Below, piece by piece: positions 33,591 through 44,544 of a stretch of DNA of 64,000 nucleotides; position 1 is the first letter of the stretch; each line of letters begins with the position of its first letter. Both the position numbers and the translations under genes were made by a program. This DNA is from Dactylis glomerata (lineage: Eukaryota > Streptophyta > Magnoliopsida > Poales > Poaceae): positions 619,589 to 683,588 of the forward strand of contig QXEO01000336.1 of assembly GCA_007115705.1 (NCBI GenBank), in the 5' to 3' direction. The notes beneath the pieces were generated by a model that searched no databases, had not been told where the DNA came from, and saw only the letters and a program-made list of their open reading frames with translations.

Positions 33591-34052
33591 TCAAGTATTT
33601 TCAAAAGTAGCATTAAGATCAACAACAGAAGTCTTTTCAACAATAAATTTCATCGTGTCCAAATGAGTTTTTGAATATCCTTTATAATCACGCTTTGGTA
33701 CACTATTCTCATCGAAGAAATTTTCAGGATAAATCCATTCAAAATTCTTTTCCAAGGCTTCATGCAATCCTAAAAGTTTGCAAGGTATTGGTATTTTGAA
33801 ATCTTTGGTTGTACAAGCAACCTCTATATGTGAGCCAAGCTTATTAAAATGCTCGAAAACATTCCTAGCTTCCAACATATGAACTAAATAAGCAGAAGCA
33901 ACTTTATAACTAGGAGCAAACTCAACCAAAGACTTTTCCTCAACATCTTCATGCATACTAATATGATTAAAGGACTCCTCAATATTACTTTTTCCAATAA
34001 TAGAACCACTACCTACTGAGAGGTCTTCCAAAATGTACTTAGGGAACAACAT
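33591..34052 (-). CDS. Orphan ORF of element E, 153 residues
   Basis: It is the only substantial ORF between the primer site and the 3' region, starting 145 bp after the primer site on the minus strand. The protein is mildly acidic (MLFPKYILEDLSVGSG at the start; KDFKIPIPCKLLGLHEALEK and FEWIYPENFFDE inside) and has no membrane segment, zinc finger or catalytic motif that I can see. It stands where C and D carry gag. I do not recognise it. The intact frame in an old element hints at use, but short ORFs can survive by chance. Confidence 0.5.
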   Translation of the reverse strand: MLFPKYILEDLSVGSGSIIGKSNIEESFNHISMHEDVEEKSLVEFAPSYKVASAYLVHMLEARNVFEHFNKLGSHIEVACTTKDFKIPIPCKLLGLHEALEKNFEWIYPENFFDENSVPKRDYKGYSKTHLDTMKFIVEKTSVVDLNATFENT

Positions 34053-34196
34053 GATGAACTAAAAGTAAAGAAATAGCAACTATAAAGGAAACTATTTTTT
34101 TTGATAAAAACGATGCAAGTAAAAATAAAGTAAAGTAAAACTTAAAACAAAGTAAAGGATGTGCATGTGAGACTCCCCTTGCAGAAGTCTTCTTCC

Positions 34197-34214
34197 TCCT
34201 CAGCAACGGTGCCA
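34197..34214 (-). other. Primer binding site of E
   Basis: On the minus strand TGGCACCGTTGCTGAGGA, a tRNA-Asp-type site with three changes from TGGCGCCGTTGCCGGGGA. Confidence 0.75.
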
Positions 34215-34225
34215 GAAAATTAGCT

Positions 34226-35856
34226 TGATGCGGGCAGATAACCACCCAGTTGGGAACCCCAAGAGGAAGGTATGATGAGTACAGCAGCAAATCTTCCCTC
34301 AATAAGAAACCAAGGTTTATCGTTGAGGAGGAGGAAGTCAAACTCAAGAAGGTGATGCTTGCTAGCATCGCGACAGCTCCGGACAATTTATATGGCACCT
34401 CATCCAGTGCTTTGCTTTGCCAGCTGCAACGCGGAACCTACACACAACACAACCAAATACTTTGCTCCCAACTTACGATGAGGTTGTCAATCTCACCGGT
34501 TTGCTGTAAACAAAGGAATGACCGTATCGAGTGGAAAACAATAGTAGTATGCGAGAAAGTAAACAGTGCGAGTAAAGTAAACAGGTGAAAGCAATATAAA
34601 GGAAATTGGACCGGGGTCCACAGTTCACTAGTGGTGTCTCTCCATAAGATAAAAGAACACATGTTGGGTGAACAAATTACAGTTGGGCAATTGATAGAAT
34701 AAAGATAACGTGCATATGTCAAGAAGATCACTATGAGATTTACTCTGGGCATTATAACAAAATACATAGACCACCATCCAACTGCATCTATGACTAATAA
34801 TCCACTCATGAGGAATCAATCCAAGAACACCACAAGTATTAAGTTGCAAACAACAGATAATTGCATTAAACAAATTGTGTAATGTAAACAAAGCATATGC
34901 CCTCGGACATAAGAATGTTGTTTTCTCCCTAGTGGCAATAGGACATCTACAACCTTAGATGTTTCTGTCACTCCCCCAGATTCAATAGAGGCATGAACCC
35001 GACTATCAAGCATAAATACCCCCTCTTGGAGTCACTAGTATATACTCGGCCAAGATAGCTACTAACAACAGAGAGCATGCAAGATCATAAACAACATACA
35101 GATAACATAAGATAAATTTCAGAACAGCAACTTAATCATAACACCAATATTCATCGGATCCCAACAAACACAACATGTAGAATTACATAACAGTGATCTC
35201 AATCATGTAAGGCAGCTCATGAGATCTAAAAATGAAGCACATGGTGGAGAGAACAACCATCTAGCTACTGCTATGGACCCATAGTCCAAGGTAGACTACT
35301 CACTCATCGCTCCGGAGGCAAGCATGGCGATGAAGAAGACCTCTGGTGGTGATTCCCCTCTCCGACAGGGTGCCGGGAATAGCTTCTGGACCCTCCCGAT
35401 CTCGGGTCGACAACGGTGGCGGATCACGATATCTTTCTGGAACTATGATCAGGTATTTAGGTTTTTCCTGTCGAGGGGTCTTTATAGGCGAGGGGCATCG
35501 TTAAAGGTGGACCGAGGTGGTCTCACACATAGGAGGCGCGGCCTAGCCCTGGGCCACGCTGCCCTGTTATGTGGGCCCCTTGTGGCTCCACTCCGTCTCC
35601 TCTTCGATTCTCTGGAAGCTTCGGTGAATTTCTGGGCGTTCGGCTTTTGTTTCGTCCAATTCCGAGAATATTTCCTGTGTAACTTTTCTAAAACATAAAA
35701 ATAGCAAAAAACAAGGAACTGGCACTGTGGCATCTTGTTAATAGGTTAGTTCTGGAAAATGCATAAAAGTGCCACGAAGTGTAACGAAACACTAAGCAAA
35801 TGGTGTAAAAACAAGCATGGAGCATCAAAAATTATAGATACGTTTTGGACGTATCA
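34226..35856 (-). repeat. E 5' LTR
   Basis: 1631 bp, uninterrupted, with the empty CACTA target at about 34870. The U3 side matches the C LTR, whereas the U5 side does not. Confidence 0.9.
35480..35575 (-). promoter_or_regulatory. E LTR promoter: GC-rich hairpin and TATA
   Basis: On the minus strand a GC-rich inverted repeat (35522-35575) is followed by CCTATAAAG (TATA at 35480-35486). The layout matches the C LTR and the internal modules of A0 and A1. Confidence 0.55.
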
Positions 35857-35859
35857 CAT

Positions 35860-35877
35860 TCCCCGACAACAGTGCCA
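35860..35877 (-). other. Primer binding site of A2, mutated
   Basis: On the minus strand TGGCACTGTTGTCGGGGA, tRNA-Asp type with changes at three positions, all G-to-A or C-to-T. E is inserted at its downstream edge and its target duplicate overlaps the site by two bases. Confidence 0.75.
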
Positions 35878-35888
35878 AAAAATAGTCT

Positions 35889-37400
35889 TGATGACCCACA
35901 AGTATAGGGGGTGTATCATAGTACTTTCGATAAATAAGAGTGTCGAACCCAATGAGGAGCAGAAGGTGTTGACAAGTGGTTTTGATCAAGGATTCACTGT
36001 AAATACTAGCAAACGGGTTTTCCGGGATATTTGGTAATGCAAGTAAATAAAGTGCGAGTAAATAAAAGACAGTAATAATAATTGCAGCGAGTGGCCCAAT
36101 CCTTTCTAGAGCAAAGGACAAGCCGATTGTGTAACTTATAATGACCAAACATTCTCGAGGACACACGGGAGTTTCTGTCAAGTGCTTTCGCTTCATGCCG
36201 CTAAATAATCTCTACTAGTTTGATAAGTGTTATGGGGGTGAACCTGTGCTAGCGCACTACCCTTACTAGGATTAATACACACTTATGATTATAATCCTTT
36301 TTGAGCATCCGCAAATACAAGAAAGTAATTAAGATAAATCTAACCACAACCTTAAACTCTAAGATCCTACGCTCCCTGGTGCAATGGTTTCCTAACGGAG
36401 GTTTAGGTTTCTGTCACTCCAGCAACCCCACAATTAGTAGCCAAATACACAATGCATCTCACTAGGTCCATAAATGGTGAAGTATCATGTAGTCGACGTT
36501 CACATGACACCACTAGTGAAATAGCACCACAACAAATAAATATCAAACTATTAAATATTACTCAACATAATTCCACTAATAACAACTTGACTTCTCCCAT
36601 GTCCTCAAGAACTAAACGAACTACTCACAAGACATCATATGGATCATGATCAAAGGTGAAATAATGGTAAATAACAATCTGAACATAAACCTTAATTCAA
36701 CGGTTCCACTCAATAGCTTCAACCACAAGAGTAATCAACACCGGGAAAGTTTCCCCTAAGAATTTGACAAGATCCAACTCAAGATGTTACAGCGGGATGG
36801 CGTGGTGATGGTGGAGATGAAGGTGCTGGTGATGGAGATGATGGTGATGATGATCCCAATGAAGTCCGGTGCGATGGCGATGGCAACGATCTCCCCTCTC
36901 CAGGAAGGAATTTCCCCGGCAGATTCCTGCCTGCCGAAGAGCTTTTCTCTCTCTGGTGTTTTCCGCCCTGCAGAGGCAGTGGTGTCTATCTCTGAGCACC
37001 CCCTTGACTTAGGTTTTCGGGGATGATGAAATAAGCGAAGGGGCGATGGTTGAAGTGGGCCAGGGGGGCCACACAACAGGCTGGCGCGGCCAGGGGTTAG
37101 GCCGCGCTCCCTATGTGTGAGCCTGCCCTGTGGCTCCTCTCGCCTCCTCCTTCTGGCTTCCTCAGTCTTCCGGCAAAATATAATTTTTTGGTATTTTTCC
37201 AAAAAAAATCTGATCTTCCAAAATATGGTGTCTTGATGGTCCTTTTCTAGCAGAATCCTGACTTCGGCAGCGAATCCTCCAATGATCATCAAACATGTAA
37301 AAACAGAGGAAACAACATAAGTATCATCTCTAAATATGAAATTTATCAATGAATAACAGTAAATTATGATACAAAATAGTGATGCAAAATGGACGTATCA
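35889..37400 (-). repeat. A2 5' LTR
   Basis: 1512 bp, family A LTR in reverse, TGATACGTCC start at 37400 and GGGTCATCA end at 35889. The partner LTR is off-window. Confidence 0.88.
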
Positions 37401-37445
37401 GTCATCGATGTTGACTCCGGTCCACCGCATTGAGTACATCTCCAC

Positions 37446-38962
37446 TGATACGGCCATTTTGCATCACTATTTTGTATCATAATTTACTATTATTCATTGA
37501 TATATTTCATATTTAGAGATGATACTTATGTTATTTCCTCTGTTTTTACATATTTGATGATCATTGGAGGATTTGCTACCGGAGTCAGGATTCTGCTAGA
37601 AAAGGACCATCAAGACACCATAATTTGGAAGATCAGGAAAATTCCAGAAAAATACCAGAAATTTATATTTTGCCGAAAGACTGAGGAAGCCAGAAGGAGG
37701 AAGCGAGAGGAGCCAGGGGGTGGGCTCACACATAGGGGGCACGGCCAGACCCCTGGCCGCGCCGGCCTGTTGTGTGGCCACCCTGGCCCACTTCAGGCTT
37801 TGCCCCTTCGCGTACTTCATCGTCTTCGAAAACCTAAGTCAGGGAGCACTCAGAGATTGACACCACCACCTCTGCGAGGCAGAAAACACCAGAGAGAGAA
37901 AACCTCTCTGGCAGGCAGAAATCTGTCGGGGAACTTCCTTCCCAGAGAGGGGAGATCGTCGCCATCGACATCGCCATCACACCGGACTTCATCGGGATCA
38001 TCATCACCATCATCTCCATCACCAGCACCTTCATCTTCACCATCACCAATCTATCCCCGCTATAACATCTTGAGTTGAATCTTGTTAAATTCATAGGGGA
38101 AACTTTTCTGGTGTTGATTACTCTTGTGGTTGATGCTATTGAGTGGAACCGTTGAATTAAGGTTTATGTTCAGATTGTTATTTACCACTATTTCACCTCT
38201 GATCATGATCCATGTGATGTCTTGTGAGTAGTTTGTTTAGTTCTTGAGGACATGGGAGAAGTCAAGTTGTTAGTAGTAGAATTATGTTAAGTAATATTTA
38301 ATGGTTTGATATTTATTTGTTGTGGTGCTATTACACTAGTGGTGTCATGTGAACGTCGACTACATGATACTTCACCATTTATGGGCCTAGTGAGATGCAT
38401 TGTGTATTTGGCTACTAATTATGGGGTTGCTGGAGTGATAAAAACCTAAACCTCCGTTAGGAAACCATTGCACCAGGGAGCGTAGGATCTTAGAGTTTAA
38501 GGCTGTGGTTAGATTTATCTTAATTACTTTCTTGTATTTGCGGATGCTTGCAAGGGGATTAATCACAAGTGTGTATTAATCCTAGTTAGGGTAGTACGCT
38601 AGCACAGGTTCACCCCCATAACACTTATCAAACCAGTAAAGATTATTTAGCGGCATGAAGCGGAAGCACTTGACAGAAACTCCCGTGTGTCCTCGAGAAC
38701 GTTTGGTCATTATAAGTTACACAACTGGCTTGTCCTTTGCTCTATAAAGGATTGGGCCACTCACTGCAATTATTATTACTGTCTTTCATTTACTCGTACT
38801 TTATTTACTTGCATTACCAAATACCCCTGAAAACCCGTTTGCTAGTATTTACAGTGAATCCTTGATCAAAACCACTCATCAACACCTTCTGCTCCTCGTT
38901 GGGTTCGACACTCTTATTTATCGAAAGTACTACGATACACCCCCTATACTTGTGAGTCATCA
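37446..38962 (+). repeat. A1 5' LTR
   Basis: 1517 bp, TGATACGGCC to GAGTCATCA. It carries the GC-rich hairpin box near 37730-37780, but at the expected TATA site it reads CTTCGCGTACTTC, so the TATA seen in the C and E LTRs is missing. Confidence 0.93.
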
Positions 38963-38973
38963 AGACTATTTTC

Positions 38974-38991
38974 TGGCGCCGTTGCCAGGGA
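38974..38991 (+). other. A1 primer binding site (tRNA-Asp)
   Basis: TGGCGCCGTTGCCAGGGA, 17 of 18 bases as in the complement of plant tRNA-Asp, 11 bp after the LTR. A tRNA-Asp primer is typical of the Athila lineage. Confidence 0.88.
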
Positions 38992-39083
38992 GTGTACCGC
39001 TATTGAAGAGTGGAATTGGTAAAGGTAACTGTCACTGTGAGTATTATTTTTATTTCTGTCTTTTACTTTTATTTTATTTAGCT

Positions 39084-40850
39084 ATGGAGAGTTCTCCATT
39101 TGGTTTCCTATTTGGGAACACTACTACTACTGTTGCAAATGTAGAACAATCACCACCTGCTCAAGTGGATCCTTTTAAAATACCTATGAGAATTGTTGAA
39201 CGTGTTATGGATAACTGCTATTTAGGAGATGGAACTGTCCATCCAGGTGATCATTTACTCTTTATACATGAATTATGCGAGTTATTCAAGTGTGCAGGTA
39301 TTTCACCCAGCCAGGTTAAGAGGAAGCTATTCTCTTTATCACTGAAAAGCAGAGCTGAGGAGTGGTTTAGGCTTCTTAAGGATTGTTCATCTATTACTTG
39401 GGAGGAAATTGTACCTCTCTTTTATTCCAAGTTTTATCCTCCAAGTGAAATTCATAAAGATCGTAATCGAATATATAACTTTTGGCCTCATGATGGAGAG
39501 AGTATTGCCCAAGCGTGGGGGAGATTGAAGTTATTAATGCTCAAATGTCCCATTCATGAGCTCCCCAATAATATTGTTATTGATAACCTTTATGCAAGGC
39601 TTGCTCTTCATGATAAGGATTTATTGGATGCTTCTTGCTTTGGATCATTTACCCATATGAAAGAAGAAGCTAAATGGGATCTTCTCGACCATATTCAAGA
39701 AAATGCTGAAGGATGGGAGAACGACAAAGGTAGAAAGTCAGGTATAAATTATGATTATGAATGCATTAAAGCTTTTATGGGAATCGATGACTTTCATAAT
39801 GTTAGCACTGCTTATGGTCTTGATTCTCAAATACTTGCTAACTGTTTTAAGGCCTTTGCTTCGTATCTTGATGTTCTAAAGAAAGATTGGAACAAATATC
39901 ATGCACCTTATAAAGATTCTATTAGTCATATTCCTGCTACAGCTACTGAAGTTTGTACTGTTGATCGCATTTTGCCAGAACCTTATTTGGAGAAAATGTC
40001 TTTCCCTGCTAAAGTAAAGGAGCATTCTACTTTGGTAACTGTGTTTAATAAAAGTACTAAAATGGGTGTAGAACCTGATGAGCAAATTATTATTAAGTCT
40101 CATGTGGCTATGGTAAAGGATCTCATTACTAAAGATGTAGGGGATGAACATATTATCTTTTGTGAAGATGCTACTAATATTATTTCACATCCTAAAAGGC
40201 CTAGAAGAGCAAGTGTTCCTGTTATTTCTATCAGGATAGGTGATCATTGTTATTATGGTTTATGCGACATTGGTGCAAGTTCAAGTGTTATTCTTGTTGA
40301 GCTTTATAGAGAAATTATGCATGAGATTACCCCTTGTGAACTTGAGGAGATTGATGTGGTTGTTCAGCTTGCTAATAGGGAGACTGTCTTTCTACTTGGT
40401 ATTGTTCGAGATGTGGAAGTTTTATGCGGTAAGACTAAATACCCTACTGATTTTCTAGTACTTGGTAAGGAAGCTAGTAAAACTTGTCCTATTATTTTTG
40501 GTAGACCCTTTTTAAATACTTGTGGTGTTGTGATAGATTGTAAGAAGGAGAAAATTGTGACTAAGTTTGATGGAGAATCTTATGAGTTTAATTTTTCTAA
40601 GTTTGCTAAAACTCCTTTTGAAAATGAAATGCCTAATGAAAACTTTCGAGTTGAACAGCTTGCTTCTATTGCTCTTGCGCCTAACAATGCTTTGCAGCAA
40701 TTTATGGAGGATCATGAAAGTGATGTTTTCAGGAAAGAAAGAGAAGAGATTGATGATATTCTTCTTCGTCAAACTCCGTTGATTAAGCACAATTTACCTG
40801 TGGCGGATCTTGGTACCACTTTGCCGCCTAAGGAAGATCCTGTTTTTTGA
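39084..40850 (+). CDS. A1 Gag and protease
   Basis: The start at 39084 (MESSPFGFLFGN) follows the leader and is shared with A2; the frame also extends upstream into the LTR, but that part is not conserved coding. The Gag domain covers about residues 25-240 (FKIPMRIVERVM, LLFIHELCELFKCAG, FYSKFYPPSEIHKDRN, GESIAQAWGRLKLLML). The protease motif DIGAS is at 40266-40280. The frame stops at 40848-40850 because a run of six T replaces the five T seen in A2, so RT is one frame off. Gag builds the particle; protease cuts the polyprotein. Confidence 0.88.
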   Translation: MESSPFGFLFGNTTTTVANVEQSPPAQVDPFKIPMRIVERVMDNCYLGDGTVHPGDHLLFIHELCELFKCAGISPSQVKRKLFSLSLKSRAEEWFRLLKDCSSITWEEIVPLFYSKFYPPSEIHKDRNRIYNFWPHDGESIAQAWGRLKLLMLKCPIHELPNNIVIDNLYARLALHDKDLLDASCFGSFTHMKEEAKWDLLDHIQENAEGWENDKGRKSGINYDYECIKAFMGIDDFHNVSTAYGLDSQILANCFKAFASYLDVLKKDWNKYHAPYKDSISHIPATATEVCTVDRILPEPYLEKMSFPAKVKEHSTLVTVFNKSTKMGVEPDEQIIIKSHVAMVKDLITKDVGDEHIIFCEDATNIISHPKRPRRASVPVISIRIGDHCYYGLCDIGASSSVILVELYREIMHEITPCELEEIDVVVQLANRETVFLLGIVRDVEVLCGKTKYPTDFLVLGKEASKTCPIIFGRPFLNTCGVVIDCKKEKIVTKFDGESYEFNFSKFAKTPFENEMPNENFRVEQLASIALAPNNALQQFMEDHESDVFRKEREEIDDILLRQTPLIKHNLPVADLGTTLPPKEDPVF

Positions 40851-43800
40851 ATTAAAACCCTTGCCTAATAATCTTAAGTATGCTTATATAGATGATAAGA
40901 AAATATATCCTGTTATTATCAGTTCTAAACTTTTAGGAAAGGAAGAAGAAAGGTTATTGGAGATATTGAGGAAACACCGAGGAGCTATGGGATATACTCT
41001 TGATGATTTAAAAGGGATTTGTCCCACTTTATGTCAGCATGCTATTAACATGGAGGAAGACGCAAAGCCAGTTGTTGAACATCAACGCCCCTTAATTCCC
41101 AAGATGAAGGATGTGGTAAGAAATGTGGTATTAAAGCTCCTTGATGCTGGTATTATTTGTCCTATTGCTCATAGTAGATGAGTTAGTCCTGTTCATTGCG
41201 TTCCTAAGAAAGGAGGTATCACTATTGTGCCTAATGAGAATAACGAGCTTATTCCTCAAAGGGTAGTAGTTGGTTATAGGATGTGCATTGATTATAGAAA
41301 GGTTAACAAAGTTACTAAGAAAGATCATTATCCTTTACCGTTCATAGATCAAATGTTAGAGAGGTTATCTAAGAAAACTCATTTTTGTTTTCTTGATGGT
41401 TATTCTGGTTTCTCTCAGATTGCTGTTAGAAAGGAAGATCAAGAGAAAACCACTTTTACTTGTTCTTATGGAACTTATGCTTATAGACGTATGCCATTTG
41501 GTTTGTGCAATGCTCCTGCTACTTTTCAAAGATGCATGTCTGCTATTTTTCATGGTTTTTGTGAAGAAATTGTGGAGGTTTTCATAGACGATTTTTCCAT
41601 CTATGGAACTTCTTTCGATAATTGTTTCCACAATCTTGATAAAGTTTTGCAGAGGTGTGAAGAAACTAATCTTGTTCTAAATTGGGAGAAATGCCACTTT
41701 ATGGTGAATGAAGGAATTGTTCTTAGACATAAAATTTCTGAAAGTGGTATTGAAGTTGACCTAGCAAAGGTTGAAGCAATTGAGAAAATGCCATGTCCAA
41801 GGGATGTTAAAGGTATTCGTAGTATTCTTGGTCATGCTGGTTTCTATCAGAGATTTATTAAAGATTTCTCTAAGATTTCAAAGCCTCTTACTAATCTTCT
41901 TCAAAAAGATGTACCATTTGTTTTTGATGATGATTGTAAGGAAGCTTTTGAAACTCTTAAGAAGGCTTTAACTACTGCTCCTATTGTTCAACCACCTGAT
42001 TGGAATTTACCTTTTGAAATTATGTGTGATGCTAGTGATTTTGTTGTAGGTGCTGTTCTTGGACAGCGTGTAGATAATAAGTTGAATGTTATTCATTATG
42101 CTAGTAAGACTCTTGATGCTGCTCAAAAGAATTATGCTACTACTGAAAAAGAGTTTCTTGCTTTTGTTTTCACGTGTGATAAGTTTAGACCTTACATAGT
42201 TGATTCTAAAGTTACTATTCATACTGATCACGCTGCTGTTAGATATCTTATGACAAAGAAAGATGCTAAATCTAGGCTTATTAGATGGGTGTTGCTTTTA
42301 CAAGAGTTTGATTTGCATATTGTAGATAGGAAAGGTGCTAAAAATCTTGTGGCTGACAATTTATCTAGATTGGAAAACATTTCTTTTGATCCTATTCCTG
42401 TTAATGATAGTTTTCCAAATGAACAGTTGGCTTTAATAAACGTAACTTCACGAGACCTTCCTTGGTATGCTGATTATGCTAACTTTATTGTTTCCAAGTA
42501 TTTGCCTCCAACCTTTACAGCTCAGCAAAGAAGGAAATTCTTTAATAATTTGAGGCATTATTTTTGGGATGACCCACATTTATATAAAGAAGGGGTTGAT
42601 GGTATTAGGAGAAGATGTGTTCCAGAATATGAGCAACAAGAAATATTGAGAAAGTGCCATGGTAGCGCTTATAGAGGACATCATGCTGGAGATAGAACCG
42701 CACAAAAGGTTCTGCAATCAGGTTTTTATTGGCCAACTCTCTTTAAAGATGCTAGAAGGTATGTTTTATCTTGTGATGAATGTCAAAGAGTTGGTAATAT
42801 TTCTAGACATAATGAAATGCCTATGAGTTATACTCTTGTTATTGAACCATTTGATTGTTGGGGATTTGACTTTATGGGTCCTTTTCCTCCTTCGGAAGGT
42901 TATACTCATATACTTGTAGCTGTTGATTATGTTACCAAATGGGTATAAGCCATACCTACCAAGAGTGCCGATGGTGAGACCTCATTAAAAATGCTTAAGG
43001 ATATTATTTTTCCTAGGTTTGGTGTGCCTAGATATCTTATGACTGATGGAGGTTCTCATTTTATTCATGGTGGTTTTAGAAAAACTCTTGCTAGATATGA
43101 TGTTAATCATAGAATTGCTTCTGCTTATCATCCTCAAACTAGTGGGCAAGTAGAGCTTTCACATAGAGAGATCAAGTCTATCTTGCAAAAGACTATTAAT
43201 AGATCTAGAAAAAACTGGGCTAGTAAGTTAAACGATGCTTTATGGGCTTATAGAACTGCTTATAAGAACCCCATGGGCATGTCTCCTTATAAAATGGTTT
43301 ACGGAAAAGCATGTCACTTGCCTTTAGAATTAGAACACAAAGCTTTTTGGGCAGTGAAAGAACTTAATAGGGATTTTAAACTAGCCGGTAAGAAAAGGTT
43401 ACTTGATTTGAGTTCCCTAGATAAGTGGAGAAACGAAGCTTATGAGAATTCCAGACTTTTCAAAGAGAAAGTCAAGCAATGGCATGATAAGAGAATTCTC
43501 AAGAGAGAGTTTCATGTTGGTGAGAAAGTTTTATTGTATAGATCTTGTCTAAGATTTTTTGCAGGAAAATTACTCTCAAAATGGGAAGGACCCTTTGTTA
43601 TTGTAGAGGTGTATTGCTCAGGTGCGATAAAGATTGCTTCATTAAAAGATGACACTACACAATTGGTGAATGGTCAAAGACTCAAACATTATATTGCTGG
43701 AGATTCTTATAATGAAGATGTTGATGTTATTCAAACGGTGAGTCTAGAAAAATTTATCCAGGACAATATGCAGGAACTTGTGGAATTCGTTTTCGAATAG
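40851..43800 (+). pseudogene. A1 RT, RNase H and integrase, with two stops
   Basis: Frame 1 runs from just before the T-run to 43800. RT shows YRMCIDYRKVNK, FCFLDGYSG, MPFGLCNAPATFQRC and the FIDD catalytic box (41581-41592), all Athila-like. RNase H shows MCDAS, TTEKEF, TDHAA and ADNLSRL. Integrase has its zinc region (AYRGHHAGD... CDECQ) and the DDE residues in FDFMGPF, MTDGGSHF and SGQVELSH. Stops are TGA at 41179-41181 (TGG in A2) and TAA at 42946-42948. All domains are present, so only a few lesions separate it from a coding element. Confidence 0.9.
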
Positions 43801-43919
43801 GTAACAGTTCTAGTCAGAAAAGATTCGTGTTGAACTCTTCCATTAATATTTTTTACTGTTTTTACTAAATATGAAAAATCATGAGATGAAAACGGGCAGG
43901 AAAAGGTGTCTGGGTGCTC

Positions 43920-44046
43920 CTCACACACAGGGGGTGTGGGGCCACCCCTGGCTGCGCCACCTAGGTGTGAGAGCTCCTCGGAGCTCGTTTACATCCCGGT
44001 TTCCTCCTGTGACTTTGTCCCGACATTTTATTTTCACCTATATAAC
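43920..44046 (+). promoter_or_regulatory. LTR-like internal promoter module of A1
   Basis: A GC-rich inverted repeat at 43920-43971 is followed by TATATAAC at 44039-44046 in TTCACCTATATAACCC. The ATG of the extra ORF is at 44140, exactly 101 bp from the box start, as in A0. It resembles the promoters of the C and E LTRs. Confidence 0.55.
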
Positions 44047-44139
44047 CCCCCAATTTTCTGAGGTTTGTATATCATGTTTTCGTCGTGTTTTTGCTTCGAG
44101 CTATTTCTGTCAGGAGTTGATCTCAGTTTTAGGAGCACC

Positions 44140-44494
44140 ATGGCCCCTTCAAGCGACGACAAGGGCAAAAGGCCCAGAGAAGATGATCACCAAGACCACA
44201 AGCTAAAGGAAGAGTAGGAGGCTGGAAGATCAAGGGCAAGAAACCCTACTTTTGTAGGATATGAATGCTGGACATGCTTTTTCTCATAATATGCAGGGAC
44301 CAATACTACACGTCTTGGATCTAAACTCCATGCCTGTAATAAAAGAGGATATGCTGGTCACTGACGAGCTTTGTGCCCAATATCGAGTTTTGGAGAGGGA
44401 GATAGAGATACTTCAAGAAGAGAATCTCAGGCTTCGCAGTATGCTGGAATATTTCATTAATCCAAGGATGGTCCCACCACCGCCAAAGGAGTAA
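44140..44494 (+). pseudogene. A1 copy of the coiled-coil extra ORF, broken
   Basis: Collinear with the intact ORF at 381-740 in A0. A TAG at 44215-44217 replaces the CAG of A0, and a frameshift at about 44255 moves the second half to another frame. The coiled-coil part (YRVLEREIEILQEENLRLRS) and the PPPPKE end are kept. That the coil is conserved in two diverged copies argues that the ORF was once selected. Confidence 0.65.
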
Positions 44495-44530
44495 TTTGTC
44501 ATCGATATAGGCATCCCCTTGGCTTGTTCC

Positions 44531-44544
44531 AAGCTTGGGGGAGT
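44531..44544 (+). other. Internal polypurine-tract copy in A1
   Basis: AAGCTTGGGGGAGT, identical to the tract at the 3' LTR (46164-46177), 36 bp after the extra ORF stop as in A0. Confidence 0.55.

Larger units (their letters stand above)
24810..35856 (-). mobile_element. E: non-autonomous LTR element carrying a CACTA insertion
   Basis: Two LTRs of about 1630 bp bound the element; without the CACTA it is about 6.8 kb. The flanks CACTC (24805-24809) and CATTC (35857-35861) are an imperfect 5-bp duplicate. The interior is 3557 bp with a tRNA-Asp-like primer site, one 153-codon ORF and a long 3' region shared with C and D. There is no gag or pol. It is inserted in A2 right beside the primer site. 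Confidence 0.88.
13930..37400 (-). mobile_element. A2: Athila-type element split by F and E (family A)
   Basis: Read from the right, a family A 5' LTR (35889-37400) is followed by a mutated tRNA-Asp primer site. E is inserted at once, and gag resumes at 24809. F interrupts protease at 23582/15205, and pol then continues to mid RT at 13930, where the end of G begins. The rest of pol and the 3' LTR are presumably left of G, off-window. Right of 37400 comes B2 sequence, so A2 appears to be inserted in B2. Confidence 0.85.

Noticed and set aside
36756..37349. ORFs of 60-200 codons in the family A LTRs (also 2484-3061, 37497-38078, 46226-46937)
   Set aside because: They lie in LTRs on either strand, change between copies and contain no domain.
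38974..38991. tRNA gene fragments at primer sites
   Set aside because: Only 18 bp match the tRNA 3' end; they are primer binding sites next to LTRs, not tRNA genes.
38862..39083. Upstream start of A1 gag inside the LTR
   Set aside because: This part lies in U5 and over the primer site; A2 shares the Met at the MESSP start, and the upstream frame is only accidentally open.
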